Shown one piece after another: positions 17,726 through 26,122 of a stretch of 64,000 nt of DNA. A program made the position numbers and the translations under genes. Below the pieces are notes generated by a model. The model ran no database searches. It saw nothing but the letters and a program-made list of their open reading frames with translations, and was not told the DNA's origin. This stretch comes from Streptomyces hyaluromycini (GTDB lineage: Bacteria; Actinomycetota; Actinomycetes; Streptomycetales; Streptomycetaceae): the NCBI RefSeq assembly GCF_002217755.1, contig NZ_BCFL01000022.1, positions 124,001 through 188,000 of the forward strand. Reading direction: 5' to 3'. The stretch's first letter is position 1, and each line of letters starts with the position of its first letter.

Positions 17726-17756
17726 GGTCCAGGTCAACCGGGAGCTGACCTGGACC
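17726..17756. terminator. Hairpin after the SnoaL-like gene
   Basis: Perfect 11-bp inverted repeat, GGTCCAGGTCA (17726-17736) and its complement (17746-17756), loop of nine bases, 17 bases past the stop at 17773. It has no T tract, as is common for Streptomyces terminators. Confidence 0.7.
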
Positions 17757-17772
17757 CTCGCGGTCCTCCCGA

Positions 17773-18138
17773 CTAGTCGTCCCATGCCTGGATCATGATC
17801 TGTTCGGCGATCTTGCCGTCGCGCAGCGTGATCATCGACTCGGCGAGCACCCGGACCCCGTCCTCGTACTCGCAGGACTCGGTGTATGCGGCCGTGTCGC
17901 CCTGGACGACGCAACGGTCCAGCTTGTGTGTCATGTCGCGGCTGTAGACGTCGTCCAGCAGCGCGGCGATGTCCTTGCGGCCGTGCAGGATCCTGGGGTG
18001 GCTGGGCTGGGTGTTGCGGTCGACGATGCGGATCTCCGCGTCGTCCGCGTAGAGCGCCAGAAGGGTGTTCCCGGTGTTCCCCTCTATGGCCCGGCGCAGC
18101 GTGTCGGTGTCGAACGTGGAACCGGTCGCGGTGCCCAT
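17773..18138 (-). CDS. SnoaL/NTF2-like protein
   Basis: 121 residues, the length of a single cystatin-like alpha+beta NTF2 domain (TDTLRRAIEGNTGNTLLALYADDAEI, then HGRKDIAALLDDVY and RVLAESMITLRDGKIAEQ). Such proteins are ligand-binding or small isomerase/hydrolase-type enzymes; no catalytic residues can be assigned. ATG 18138 follows AGGAGGT. It is monocistronic with its own hairpin downstream. Confidence 0.85.
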   Translation of the reverse strand: MGTATGSTFDTDTLRRAIEGNTGNTLLALYADDAEIRIVDRNTQPSHPRILHGRKDIAALLDDVYSRDMTHKLDRCVVQGDTAAYTESCEYEDGVRVLAESMITLRDGKIAEQIMIQAWDD

Positions 18139-18311
18139 GGTGACCTCCTGCGGGAGCCCGCGACCCGATGCGGAGCAGGCCGCGCGAGCCCCTCACAACG
18201 AGCCTCCTCCGCCCCGCTGGGCTCGGCAAGCGCAGGCCGCGCACTCCGCCTGACGGGTGAGGGGGACCGGCTGCCCGTGTCCGGCCGGGCGCCGGGGCCG
18301 TTGCTGAGGAC

Positions 18312-18608
18312 ATGATCCCAACACGACGTATCGTCGCCGCCGTCGGCCTCGCCGTCGGGGTCACCGGCCTCGCCGCGCCGCTGGCGAACGCCGCCGACGC
18401 GAGCGCGCAGCACCCCGGGAAGCTCACCGCGCTCGGCATGCTCGACTCCATCGCCCGCAGTGACATCCCGGCGCCGTACCAGGACGAGATCCCGAAGGCC
18501 TCGGAGCAGGTGCAGGGGCTGAACGGAGTCCAGAAACTGGGCGAACTGCACCAGGTCACCGACCTGGCCGCGCCCGTCATGGGACTGGTACCGGGCATCG
18601 AGTACTGA
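18312..18608 (+). CDS. Small secreted protein
   Basis: 98 residues. Signal peptide MIPTRRIVAAVGLAVGVTGL cut near ANA-ADA, leaving a mature part of about 70 residues without cysteines that ends in LAAPVMGLVPGIEY. ATG follows GAGG at a short spacing. Looks like a Streptomyces-specific secreted protein; function unknown. Confidence 0.75.
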   Translation: MIPTRRIVAAVGLAVGVTGLAAPLANAADASAQHPGKLTALGMLDSIARSDIPAPYQDEIPKASEQVQGLNGVQKLGELHQVTDLAAPVMGLVPGIEY

Positions 18609-18625
18609 CCCCCGCCCGCATCCCG

Positions 18626-18653
18626 AGGGCCGTCCCGGAACCGGGGCGGCCCT
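18626..18653. terminator. GC-rich hairpin between convergent genes
   Basis: AGGGCCGTCCCGG and CCGGGGCGGCCCT form a 13-bp stem with one imperfect pair around AA, 18 bases after the small secreted protein gene and before the ABC exporter stop. It can serve both strands. Confidence 0.75.
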
Positions 18654-18724
18654 CCGCCGTACCCGGTCCCCGTACGTCGTGACCGATGCCCGAAACGCCG
18701 TGGTCGATGCCCGGCTCGCGGGTC

Positions 18725-20491
18725 TCAGTGCTCGGCGGCGAGGAACTGCGTCGCCGCCAGCTCCGCGTACAGCGGGTCCGCCGCCACCAGCTCGCGGTGC
18801 GTGCCCACTGCGCGGACCAGGCCCGCGTCCATGACGACGATCCGGTCCGCCATGGTCACCGTCGACAGCCGGTGCGCGACCACCAGCACCGTGGTCGACC
18901 GTGCCACATCGGCGACCGTGTCCCGCAGCGCCGCCTCGTTCACCGCGTCCAGCTGCGAGGTGGCCTCGTCCAGGAGCAGCAGCCGGGGCCGGCGCAGCAA
19001 CGCCCTTGCGATCGCCACCCGTTGCCGCTCCCCGCCCGACAGCTTGGTCCCGCGATGCCCGACCAGTGTCTCCAGCCCCTGCGGCAGCTTGGCGACCAGA
19101 GTGTCGAGCCGGGTCGTCTTCACCACCCGCGCGACCGCGTCCTCGTCCGCCTCCGGATTGCCGAGGAGCAGGTTGTCCTTCAGTGACCCCGACAGCACCG
19201 GCGCGTCCTGCTCGACGTACCCGATGGCCGAACGCAGCAGCGGGAGTTCCCAGTCGGCGACCGGGCGGCCGTCCACGGCGATCGTGCCGGACTCGGGATC
19301 GTAGAACCGCTCGATCAGCGAGAACACGGTGGTCTTGCCGGCGCCGGACGGCCCGACGAAGGCCGTCATGCCCCGCGCGGGGACGTCGAAGCTGACTCCG
19401 TGGTGGACGTACGGCAGGTCGTCGGCGTAGCGGAAGCGTACGTCGGTGAAGGCGACCGAGGCCGGTTCGGCGCCGCCGGACGGCAACTCGGCGGGCAGGG
19501 ACGCGGGTTCGGCGGGCAGCCGCAGCGCCTCCTGGATCCGGGCGAGCGCGCCGGCGCCGGTCTGGTACTGGGTGATCGCCCCGACGACCTGCTGGATCGG
19601 CTGCATCAGATAGAAGACGTAGAGCAGGAACGCCACCAGCGTGCCCACGCCGATCGCACCGGTCGCCACCCGGGCCCCGCCCACCGCGAGCACCGTGATG
19701 AACGCCAGCTGCATCGCGAGCCCCGCCGTGTTCCCGGCGGCCGCAGACCACTTGGCGGCCCGCACGCTCTGCCGCCAGGACTCCTCGGCGGCTTCGTGCA
19801 GGGCAAGCTCCTCGCGGTGCTCGGCGCCCGACGCCTTCACCGTGCGCAGCGCGCCCAGCACCCGTTCCAGCGAGGCTCCCATCACCCCGACCGCGTCCTG
19901 CGCCCGGCGGCTCGCCCGGTTGATGCGCGGCACGATCGTGCCGAGCACCGTGCCCGCCAGGGCGATCACGACGAGGGTGACGGCAAGGAGCACGGGATCG
20001 ACCACGCCCATCATCACCACGGTGGCGACCAGGGTGAGTCCGCCGGTGCCGAGCGCGACCAGCGAGTCCGTGGTGACCTCGCGCAGCAGGGTGGTGTCCG
20101 AGGTGATCCGCGCCATCAGGTCACCGGGTTCGGTGCGGTCCACGGCGGAGATCCGCAGCCTAAGCAGATACGACGACAGGGTGCGCCGTGCCCCGAGCAC
20201 CACCGACTCGGCGGTGCGCCTGAGGACGTACGAACCCAGCGCGCCCACCGCGGCGTTGCCGACCACCAGACCCGCCATCGCGAGCAACTTGACGGTGATG
20301 GAACGGTCGTGGGACAGATCGTCGATCAACCCCCGGGCCACCAGCGGCAGCAGCAGCCCGGTCGCGCCCGTCACCAGCGAGAGCGCCGCGCCCGCCAGCA
20401 GGGCCCAGCGGTGCGGCCGTACATAGGAGAGGAGCAGCCGGAACACGGGCTCTTTCGGCTGTCCGGTCGGAACTGCGTCTGCGACGGTCAC
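18725..20491 (-). CDS. ABC exporter half-transporter (membrane domain fused to ATPase)
   Basis: 588 residues. Six membrane helices (residues about 20-310; LLSYVRPHRWALLAGAALSL onward) fused to an ATPase domain with Walker A GPSGAGKTT, Q-loop GYVEQDAPV, signature LSGGE, Walker B LLLLDEATS and switch His AHRLS. It probably acts as a homodimer exporting a lipid, drug or peptide. GTG 20491 is chosen for AGGAG eight bases upstream; the frame stays open far beyond through the next gene. Ends convergent to the small secreted protein gene. Confidence 0.93.
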   Translation of the reverse strand: MTVADAVPTGQPKEPVFRLLLSYVRPHRWALLAGAALSLVTGATGLLLPLVARGLIDDLSHDRSITVKLLAMAGLVVGNAAVGALGSYVLRRTAESVVLGARRTLSSYLLRLRISAVDRTEPGDLMARITSDTTLLREVTTDSLVALGTGGLTLVATVVMMGVVDPVLLAVTLVVIALAGTVLGTIVPRINRASRRAQDAVGVMGASLERVLGALRTVKASGAEHREELALHEAAEESWRQSVRAAKWSAAAGNTAGLAMQLAFITVLAVGGARVATGAIGVGTLVAFLLYVFYLMQPIQQVVGAITQYQTGAGALARIQEALRLPAEPASLPAELPSGGAEPASVAFTDVRFRYADDLPYVHHGVSFDVPARGMTAFVGPSGAGKTTVFSLIERFYDPESGTIAVDGRPVADWELPLLRSAIGYVEQDAPVLSGSLKDNLLLGNPEADEDAVARVVKTTRLDTLVAKLPQGLETLVGHRGTKLSGGERQRVAIARALLRRPRLLLLDEATSQLDAVNEAALRDTVADVARSTTVLVVAHRLSTVTMADRIVVMDAGLVRAVGTHRELVAADPLYAELAATQFLAAEH

Positions 20492-20570
20492 GGTGCTCCT
20501 CGTCCGGGCGGTGGGCGGCGCCCTCCGACGCACCCAGGCTACGACGGCCGCTCCCGGTACCGGCGTGCGG

Positions 20571-21152
20571 TCAGTCGGCGGCGGAACCCAGGGCCGCGAG
20601 GGTCGCGTCGAGGTCCGTCGCGCGGGGCCGGTTGTGCGGCAGCCTCGCCAGCAGCGCGGCCATCCCGCAGGTGTCGGTGAGCGCCGAGAACACCAGGCCG
20701 CCCGCGACCCCCGCCGACAGCAGCAGCCAGGCCGGGTGCAGTTGGCCGAGGGCCAGCCCGGCGAGGACGGCCGTCCCGGCGGTGAGCCGCACCTGGCGCT
20801 CCATGGCCCATGCCGTACGGGACGCGCCCGCTGGGCGGTGGAGTTCCTGACCACGCCCGGCCCAGCCGCGGGTGCCGCCGGTGAGGGTGGCCGCCGGGAT
20901 GCCGTGCCCGGCGAGGACCGCCCGGGCGTTCTCGGCTCGGGCGCCGGAGGCGCAGACGAGGAGCAGTTCGCCGCGCGCCGCGCGGAGCGTGGGCAGCGCC
21001 CGGTCCAGGCTGTCCAGCGGGATGTTGTGGGCACCGGGCAGGTGGCCGGAGGCGAACTCGCCGGGGGTGCGGACGTCGACGACGGTGAGTTCCGGGAGGC
21101 GGGCGAGGGCGTGCTCGGGGTCGAGCGTCGGGTGCGAGGGTGTCGTGGGCAT
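20571..21152 (-). CDS. Rhodanese fused to DUF2892-type membrane domain (YgaP-like)
   Basis: 193 residues. The N-terminal rhodanese (residues 12-110: VVDVRTPGEFASGHLPGAHNIPL) has the active-site loop VCASGARAEN. The C-terminus has two membrane segments (TAGTAVLAGLALGQL and PAWLLLSAGVAGGLVFSALTD). The protein should accept persulfide sulfur at the inner membrane. It is divergent from the CstR-like repressor with the operator between them, placing it in the reactive-sulfur response. Confidence 0.9.
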   Translation of the reverse strand: MPTTPSHPTLDPEHALARLPELTVVDVRTPGEFASGHLPGAHNIPLDSLDRALPTLRAARGELLLVCASGARAENARAVLAGHGIPAATLTGGTRGWAGRGQELHRPAGASRTAWAMERQVRLTAGTAVLAGLALGQLHPAWLLLSAGVAGGLVFSALTDTCGMAALLARLPHNRPRATDLDATLAALGSAAD

Positions 21153-21252
21153 GGGGGTGCGATCCTTCCTGGGGGCCTTCTGGAGGCTCTCTGGGGGTTT
21201 TCCGGAGGTCTTCCGGAGGCGATGAGCGGCTGGTTGGCCCGAAGGGCGGGTA

Positions 21253-21272
21253 ACATACCCCTACGGGTATGT
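21253..21272. promoter_or_regulatory. CstR-type operator
   Basis: ACATACCC-CTAC-GGGTATGT, a perfect 8+8 bp palindrome 11 bases before the repressor start and between it and the divergent rhodanese gene. It has the TACCC/GGGTA core expected for CsoR/CstR family sites and matches the two sites at 24118 and 24153. Confidence 0.85.
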
Positions 21273-21283
21273 GAGGAGTGGTC

Positions 21284-21571
21284 GTGGAGCTTCAGTTCGA
21301 GGGTGATGAGCTCAAGTCGGTGCTCAACCGGCTGCGCCGGGCGCAGGGGCAGATCTCCGGCGTGATCAAGATGATCGAGGAGGGCCGCGACTGCGAGGAC
21401 GTGGTCACCCAGCTCGCCGCCGCCTCGCGCGCCCTGGACCGGGCGGGCTTCGCGATCATCGCGACCGGGCTCCAGCAGTGCATCGCCGATCCGGGGCGGG
21501 GCGGCTCGGACGGCGAGACCACCGAGCAGATGAAGGCACGGCTGGAGAAGCTGTTCCTGTCACTGGCCTGA
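21284..21571 (+). CDS. cstR: CsoR-family repressor of the CstR (persulfide-sensing) type
   Basis: 95 residues, the usual size of the DUF156/CsoR fold. Two cysteines, Cys37 (EEGRDCEDV) and Cys66 (GLQQC), are 29 residues apart as in CstR; the copper-ligand His found four residues before the second Cys in CsoR is Gly62 here, which argues against copper sensing. GTG 21284 follows AGGAG at five bases; the GTG at 21278 overlaps the SD. Neighbouring rhodanese and MBL-rhodanese genes support control of persulfide detoxification. Confidence 0.88.
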   Translation: MELQFEGDELKSVLNRLRRAQGQISGVIKMIEEGRDCEDVVTQLAAASRALDRAGFAIIATGLQQCIADPGRGGSDGETTEQMKARLEKLFLSLA

Positions 21572-21669
21572 GCGGCAGCGTCCCGAAGGGGCGCGGGGAA
21601 CTGCGCGATCAGCCACGACGGCGCCGCAGTCGGCAGATCACGGCACTTCCAGCGGACCGCCAGCGCGTC
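21572..21669 (-). repeat. Dispersed intergenic repeat, copy 3
   Basis: Reverse-oriented relative to copies 1 and 2. On the minus strand it reads CGCTGGAAGTGCCGTGATCT, GCGCCGTCGTGGCTGATCGC and CCCCGCGCCCCTTCGGGACG. It fills the convergent gap between cstR and the TauE/SafE gene and is the probable shared terminator. Confidence 0.8.
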
Positions 21670-22420
21670 AGCCGACCGCGTCGGCCAGCATGAACGCCGC
21701 CACCGCGAGCAGCGCGTAGGCGAAGACTCGCTGGAGGGTGCCGGCGGAGAGCCGGGCCGCGAGCCGTCTGCCGTCCCAGGCGCCGAGGATCGCGGCCCCG
21801 GCGAACGGGCCCACCGCCGACCAGTCGACGTCCGCCGCCGAACCGGCGCGTGCCGCCAGCGCGGTGAGCGAGTTGATCGTGATGACCAGCAGGCTCGTTC
21901 CGATCGCCGCGCGCATCCGCAGCCCCACGACGTTCACCAGGGACGGTACGGCGAGAAAGCCGCCGCCCACACCGAGCACCCCGGTCACCGCGCCGAGACC
22001 GGCGCCCGCCCCGGCCACCCGGGACGCCCGAGCCGCAACAGGGACGGCGGTGGACCCGGCGGCCGGCGGCCGCAGCATGCGCAGTGCCGCCACGGCGGCG
22101 AGCACCGCGAACGCCCCGGTCAGCAGCGCCGCCGGCAGCTGCCGGGAGACCGCCCCGCCGACCGCCGCCGGCACGATCCCGGCCGCCGCGAACACCGCAC
22201 CGGCCCGCCACCGCACCGCGCCCTCGCGGGCGTGCGCGACGAGCGCGGTGGCCGAGGTGACCGTGACGACGACCAGGCTCGCGGTGGTGGCCGCGGCCGG
22301 GGTGAAGCCGAGCAGATAGATCAACGCCGGTACGGCCAGCACGCTGCCGCCACCGCCCAGGGCCCCGAGAGCCAGCCCGGTGACGGCCCCGGCGGCGAGG
22401 GCGAGCAGAAGCGCGCTCAT
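21668..22420 (-). CDS. TauE/SafE-family sulfite (sulfur anion) exporter
   Basis: 250 residues, about eight membrane helices, with the two family repeats GALGGGGSVLAVPALIYLLG and GVLGVGGGFLAVPSLVNVVG. ATG 22420 overlaps the stop of the MBL-rhodanese gene by four bases, so it is the second gene of that operon. The likely job is export of sulfite or thiosulfate formed by the persulfide dioxygenase, as in other cst operons. Confidence 0.92.
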   Translation of the reverse strand: MSALLLALAAGAVTGLALGALGGGGSVLAVPALIYLLGFTPAAATTASLVVVTVTSATALVAHAREGAVRWRAGAVFAAAGIVPAAVGGAVSRQLPAALLTGAFAVLAAVAALRMLRPPAAGSTAVPVAARASRVAGAGAGLGAVTGVLGVGGGFLAVPSLVNVVGLRMRAAIGTSLLVITINSLTALAARAGSAADVDWSAVGPFAGAAILGAWDGRRLAARLSAGTLQRVFAYALLAVAAFMLADAVG

Positions 22421-24084
22421 CCGGGGGTGCCCTCGGCGCGCACCGCGAGGCCCGCCGCGTGCCAGGCGGTCATCCCGCCCACGACGTCCACCGCGTCCAG
22501 CCCACGGGCGGCCAGCAGCGCCACCGCCTCCCGGGACCGCCGCCCCGAGCGGCAGACCACGACGAGCGGGCGGTCCGCGGCGGCCGGTGGCAGCGGAGCC
22601 CCGGCCGCCAGCCCGGAGAGCGGGGCGTGCACGGCCCCCGGCACGTGTCCGGCCGCCCATTCCCCGGCCTCGCGGACATCCAGCAGTACGGCATCCGCGT
22701 CCGTGCGAGCCTGCGCCTCGACCGCGGTGAGCCGCGCCATCGGCAGCCCGGCCGCGCGCGCCGCCGGGAACCCGTCGTCGACGGCGACCACGGCACGCCC
22801 GGCCGCGTCGAGCAGCGAGGCGGCGACGGCCGCCCGCATCCCGCCCGCGCAGTGCACCCACACCGTGCCGCCGGGTATCTCGCCGAGCCGCTCCCGCAGC
22901 CGGTGCAGGGGTATGTGGAGGGAGCCCCGAACGTGGCCGCCGGCCCGCTCCGTGTCCCGGCGCACGTCCAGGACGACGACGTCCCGCGTCCCGTGGGCCG
23001 CCAGCTCTGCGAACGTGGCACGCGGGAAGGAATGGGGCCGCTCGCCCGCGCGCAGCCAGGCCCCGGGGGTGCCGGTGGCGGCCGCGGCCGGGCGGTCGAT
23101 GCCGACGCGGGTCAGTTCCCGCTGGGCGTCGGCGAGCTGTGCGGCCGACTCGGCGAGCAGCGTGACCGGCCGGCCCCAGGGCAGCAGCCAGGCCAGATAG
23201 GTGGCGAGCTGCCCGTCGGCCTCGAAGTTCAGGGTGCCCGGGACATGGCCCTCGGCGAACGCCACCCGGTTGCGCAGGTCCACCACCCACTCCCCGGCGG
23301 CCAGCCGCGCCGCGAGCTCCGCCGCGTCCGCCCGGCGCGGCGGCGTGAGGTCGACGGGGGCCGGGCCCGCGGAGTTCAGCGGGCCCATGTGGGCGTAGTA
23401 CGCCGGTACGTCGTCGAGCCCGGCCAGCAGCTCGGCGACGAACGTGTCGACGTCCTTGACCAGCGCCTCGTTCACCGCGCGCTCCCGGCCGATGGTGGTG
23501 GCGGAGCCGGACGCGTCCCCGGCCGAGCAGAAGCTCCCGAAGCCGTGGGTCGGCAGCACGGCCGTCCCGTCCGGCAGCTCGGCGGCCAGCCGGTGTGCCG
23601 AGGCGTGCTGCGCCCGGGCCAGCTCGCCGGTGAGCCGGGGCTCCACCAGGTCGGGCCGGCCGACCGTGCCGATCAGCAGCGAGCCGCCGGTGAAGACGGC
23701 CACCGCGCGGCCGGTCTCCTCCAGGACGTACGACGTGTGGTGCGGGGTGTGCCCGGGGGTGGCCAGCGCGCGCAGCGCAAGGCCCGCCTCGATCTCCAGC
23801 ACGTCCCCGTCGGCCACCGGCACCCGCTCGTACGCCACCCGCGCCCCGGCCGGTACCACGTACGCGGCGCCGGTCAGCCGGGCCAGCTCAAGGCCGCCGG
23901 AGACGTAGTCGTTGTGCACATGCGTCTCCACGACATGCGTGAGCCGCACCCCGCGCCGGGCGGCGGCCGCCAGCACCCGGTCGACGTCCCGGGGCGGATC
24001 GACCGCGACGGCGCCGTGCGCCCCGCCCGCCAGATAGCCGCGGTTGCCCAGTCCGGGCACCTCGATGGTGTCGACGAAGGACAT
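22417..24084 (-). CDS. Persulfide dioxygenase: MBL domain with three rhodanese domains (CstB-like)
   Basis: 555 residues. Residues 1-240 are a metallo-beta-lactamase domain with His55, His57 and Asp59 in ETHVHNDY and downstream TPGHTPHH and LPTHG, the persulfide-dioxygenase pattern. Residues 265-360 are a rhodanese-like domain whose active loop (LLAESAA) has no cysteine. Residues 365-450 are a rhodanese with Cys412 (HCAGGMRAA), and 460-550 a second with Cys511 (CRSGRRSRE). CstB has one inactive and one active rhodanese; this protein carries one more active domain. ATG 24084 follows GGAGTG. Two operators lie 34-82 bases upstream. Confidence 0.9.
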   Translation of the reverse strand: MSFVDTIEVPGLGNRGYLAGGAHGAVAVDPPRDVDRVLAAAARRGVRLTHVVETHVHNDYVSGGLELARLTGAAYVVPAGARVAYERVPVADGDVLEIEAGLALRALATPGHTPHHTSYVLEETGRAVAVFTGGSLLIGTVGRPDLVEPRLTGELARAQHASAHRLAAELPDGTAVLPTHGFGSFCSAGDASGSATTIGRERAVNEALVKDVDTFVAELLAGLDDVPAYYAHMGPLNSAGPAPVDLTPPRRADAAELAARLAAGEWVVDLRNRVAFAEGHVPGTLNFEADGQLATYLAWLLPWGRPVTLLAESAAQLADAQRELTRVGIDRPAAAATGTPGAWLRAGERPHSFPRATFAELAAHGTRDVVVLDVRRDTERAGGHVRGSLHIPLHRLRERLGEIPGGTVWVHCAGGMRAAVAASLLDAAGRAVVAVDDGFPAARAAGLPMARLTAVEAQARTDADAVLLDVREAGEWAAGHVPGAVHAPLSGLAAGAPLPPAAADRPLVVVCRSGRRSREAVALLAARGLDAVDVVGGMTAWHAAGLAVRAEGTPG

Positions 24085-24117
24085 GGCGGCACACTCCTCT
24101 CCTCGATCCCCGGAAAT

Positions 24118-24131
24118 TACCCCCGGGGGTA
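24118..24131. promoter_or_regulatory. CstR-type operator, proximal
   Basis: TACCCCCGGGGGTA, a perfect 14-bp palindrome 34 bases before the MBL-rhodanese start, matching the site in front of the repressor gene. Confidence 0.85.
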
Positions 24132-24152
24132 TATGGAGCACCGTAGCAGAGG

Positions 24153-24166
24153 TACCCCCGGGGGTA
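24153..24166. promoter_or_regulatory. CstR-type operator, distal
   Basis: A second perfect TACCCCCGGGGGTA, 35 bases centre-to-centre from the first, so about three and a half helical turns apart. It also lies upstream of the divergent mscR-like gene (start 24301). Confidence 0.85.
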
Positions 24167-24300
24167 TCCGGCGGAGGTGGCGGGCGGCGGGGGCGGCGGC
24201 CGTTCGGGAAGATCCGCGACGAACGATGCGTGCCGTCGCTGATCGTTCCCGCGTAGGGTCGGAAGACAGCACGTCAGCAGAGCGACGAAAGGGCAGGCCC

Positions 24301-25389
24301 ATGGCGCAGGAAGTACGCGGCGTGATCGCACCGGGCAAGGACGAGCCCGTGCGGGTCGAGACGATCGTGGTGCCGGACCCGGGGCCGGGCGAAGCCGTCG
24401 TACAGGTGCAGGCCTGCGGGGTCTGTCACACCGACCTGCACTACAAACAGGGCGGTATCAACGACGAGTTCCCCTTCCTGCTCGGCCACGAGGCCGCCGG
24501 GGTGGTGGAGTCGGTCGGCGAGGGCGTCACGGACGTCGCGCCCGGTGACTTCGTGATCCTCAACTGGCGTGCCGTGTGCGGGAACTGCCGGGCCTGTCTG
24601 CGCGGCCGGCCCTGGTACTGCTTCAACACCCACAACGCCAAGCAGAGGATGACCCTCGCCGCCACCGGGCAGGAGCTCTCCCCGGCGCTCGGCATCGGCG
24701 CCTTCGCCGACAAGACGCTGGTCGCCGCCGGTCAGTGCACCAAGGTCGACCCGGCCGTCTCCCCGGCGGTCGCCGGACTGCTCGGCTGCGGGGTGATGGC
24801 GGGCATCGGCGCCGCGATCAACACCGGCGGCGTCGGCCGGGGCGACTCGGTCGCCGTGATCGGCTGCGGCGGGGTCGGCGACGCAGCGATCGCCGGGGCC
24901 CGCCTCGCGGGCGCCGCGAAGATCATCGCCGTCGACATCGACGACCGGAAGCTGGAGAAGGCCCGCTCCCTGGGCGCCACGCACAGCATCAACTCGCGCG
25001 AGACCGACCCCGTCGAGGCGATCCGCGACCTGACCGGCGGCTTCGGCGCCGACGTCGTCATCGAGGCGGTCGGCCGCCCGGAGACGTACCAGCAGGCCTT
25101 CTACGCCCGCGACCTCGCCGGCACCGTCGTCCTGGTCGGTGTGCCCACCCCCGAGATGAAGCTCGAACTGCCGCTGCTGGACGTCTTCGGCCGCGGCGGG
25201 GCGCTCAAGTCGTCCTGGTACGGGGACTGTCTGCCCTCCCGGGACTTCCCCATGCTCATCGACCTGCACCTGCAGGGACGGCTGCCCCTGGACGCCTTCG
25301 TCACCGAGACCATCCAGCTCGACGAGGTGGAGAAGGCGTTCGAGCGGATGCACGGCGGCGACGTGCTGCGTTCGGTGGTGGTGCTGTGA
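24301..25389 (+). CDS. mscR: S-(hydroxymethyl)mycothiol dehydrogenase
   Basis: 362 residues, zinc-dependent medium-chain alcohol dehydrogenase. Catalytic zinc site CGVCHTDLHY and GHEAAGVVE; structural zinc cysteines in CGNCRACLRGRPWYC; NAD motif GCGGVGDAAI. The close match of the whole N-terminus and the partner gene points to the actinobacterial mycothiol-dependent formaldehyde dehydrogenase, which also reduces S-nitrosomycothiol. The stop overlaps the next start (TGATG), forming a two-gene operon ended by a strong hairpin. Confidence 0.92.
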   Translation: MAQEVRGVIAPGKDEPVRVETIVVPDPGPGEAVVQVQACGVCHTDLHYKQGGINDEFPFLLGHEAAGVVESVGEGVTDVAPGDFVILNWRAVCGNCRACLRGRPWYCFNTHNAKQRMTLAATGQELSPALGIGAFADKTLVAAGQCTKVDPAVSPAVAGLLGCGVMAGIGAAINTGGVGRGDSVAVIGCGGVGDAAIAGARLAGAAKIIAVDIDDRKLEKARSLGATHSINSRETDPVEAIRDLTGGFGADVVIEAVGRPETYQQAFYARDLAGTVVLVGVPTPEMKLELPLLDVFGRGGALKSSWYGDCLPSRDFPMLIDLHLQGRLPLDAFVTETIQLDEVEKAFERMHGGDVLRSVVVL

Positions 25390-26018
25390 TGACCACGCGC
25401 ATCGAACGCCTCGTCACCTCCGGACAGTTCACCCTCGACGGCGGCACCTGGGACGTCGAGAACAACGTGTGGATCGTCGGCGACGAACGCGAAGTGATCG
25501 TCATCGACGCCGCCCACGACGCCCGGGCCATCGCCGAGGCGGTCGACGACCGCGTCCTGAAGGCGATCGTCTGCACCCACGCCCACAACGACCACATCGA
25601 CGCGGCGCCCGCCCTCGCGGACCTCACCGGTGCCAAGATCTGGCTGCACCCCGACGACCTGCCGCTGTGGAAGCTCACCCACCCCGACCGCGACCCCGAC
25701 AACCACCTGTCCGACGGGCTGGTCATCGAGGCCGCGGGCGCCGACCTGACCGTGCTGCACACGCCCGGCCACGCGCCCGGCGCCGTCTGCCTCTACGACC
25801 CGGGTCTGGGCACCGTCTTCACCGGCGACACCCTCTTCCAGGGCGGCCCCGGCGCGACCGGACGGTCGTACTCGCACTTCCCGACGATCATCGACTCCAT
25901 CCGGGACAAGCTGCTCACCCTCCCGCCCGAGACGAAGGTCCTGACCGGACACGGTGACCCGACCACCATCGGCGCCGAGGCACCCCAGCTGGCGGAGTGG
26001 ATCGCCCGGGGCCACTGA
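25389..26018 (+). CDS. Mycothiol-pathway MBL-fold hydrolase
   Basis: 209 residues, glyoxalase-II-like metallo-beta-lactamase fold with metal ligands in CTHAHNDHIDAAP, TPGHAPGAV, FTGDTLFQGGPGATG and LTGHGDPTT. It shares one base with the mscR stop and is the standard partner of that dehydrogenase in actinobacteria; probable hydrolysis of the S-formylmycothiol product or a related thioester. Cytoplasmic. Confidence 0.9.
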   Translation: MTTRIERLVTSGQFTLDGGTWDVENNVWIVGDEREVIVIDAAHDARAIAEAVDDRVLKAIVCTHAHNDHIDAAPALADLTGAKIWLHPDDLPLWKLTHPDRDPDNHLSDGLVIEAAGADLTVLHTPGHAPGAVCLYDPGLGTVFTGDTLFQGGPGATGRSYSHFPTIIDSIRDKLLTLPPETKVLTGHGDPTTIGAEAPQLAEWIARGH

Positions 26019-26020
26019 GC

Positions 26021-26049
26021 TCTCCCGGCGGACGGCATCCGCCGGGAGA
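26021..26049. terminator. Terminator of the mscR operon
   Basis: TCTCCCGGCGGA and its perfect complement around a five-base loop, three bases after the stop. It also faces the convergent hypothetical gene at 26123. Confidence 0.88.
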
Positions 26050-26122
26050 ACAGCGGACGACACGTGATGTCAGGCTTCCGCGGGAGCCCCCGCCACCGGC
26101 TACCGCGGAACCGGCACGCCCC

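Noticed and set aside
18725..21256. 843-codon fusion of rhodanese region and ABC exporter
   Set aside because: The 5' part is out of frame with the real rhodanese gene; GTG 20491 with AGGAG gives a normal-length exporter.
21278..21283. GTG 21278 as the start of the CstR-like gene
   Set aside because: It falls on the AGGAG sequence that serves GTG 21284.
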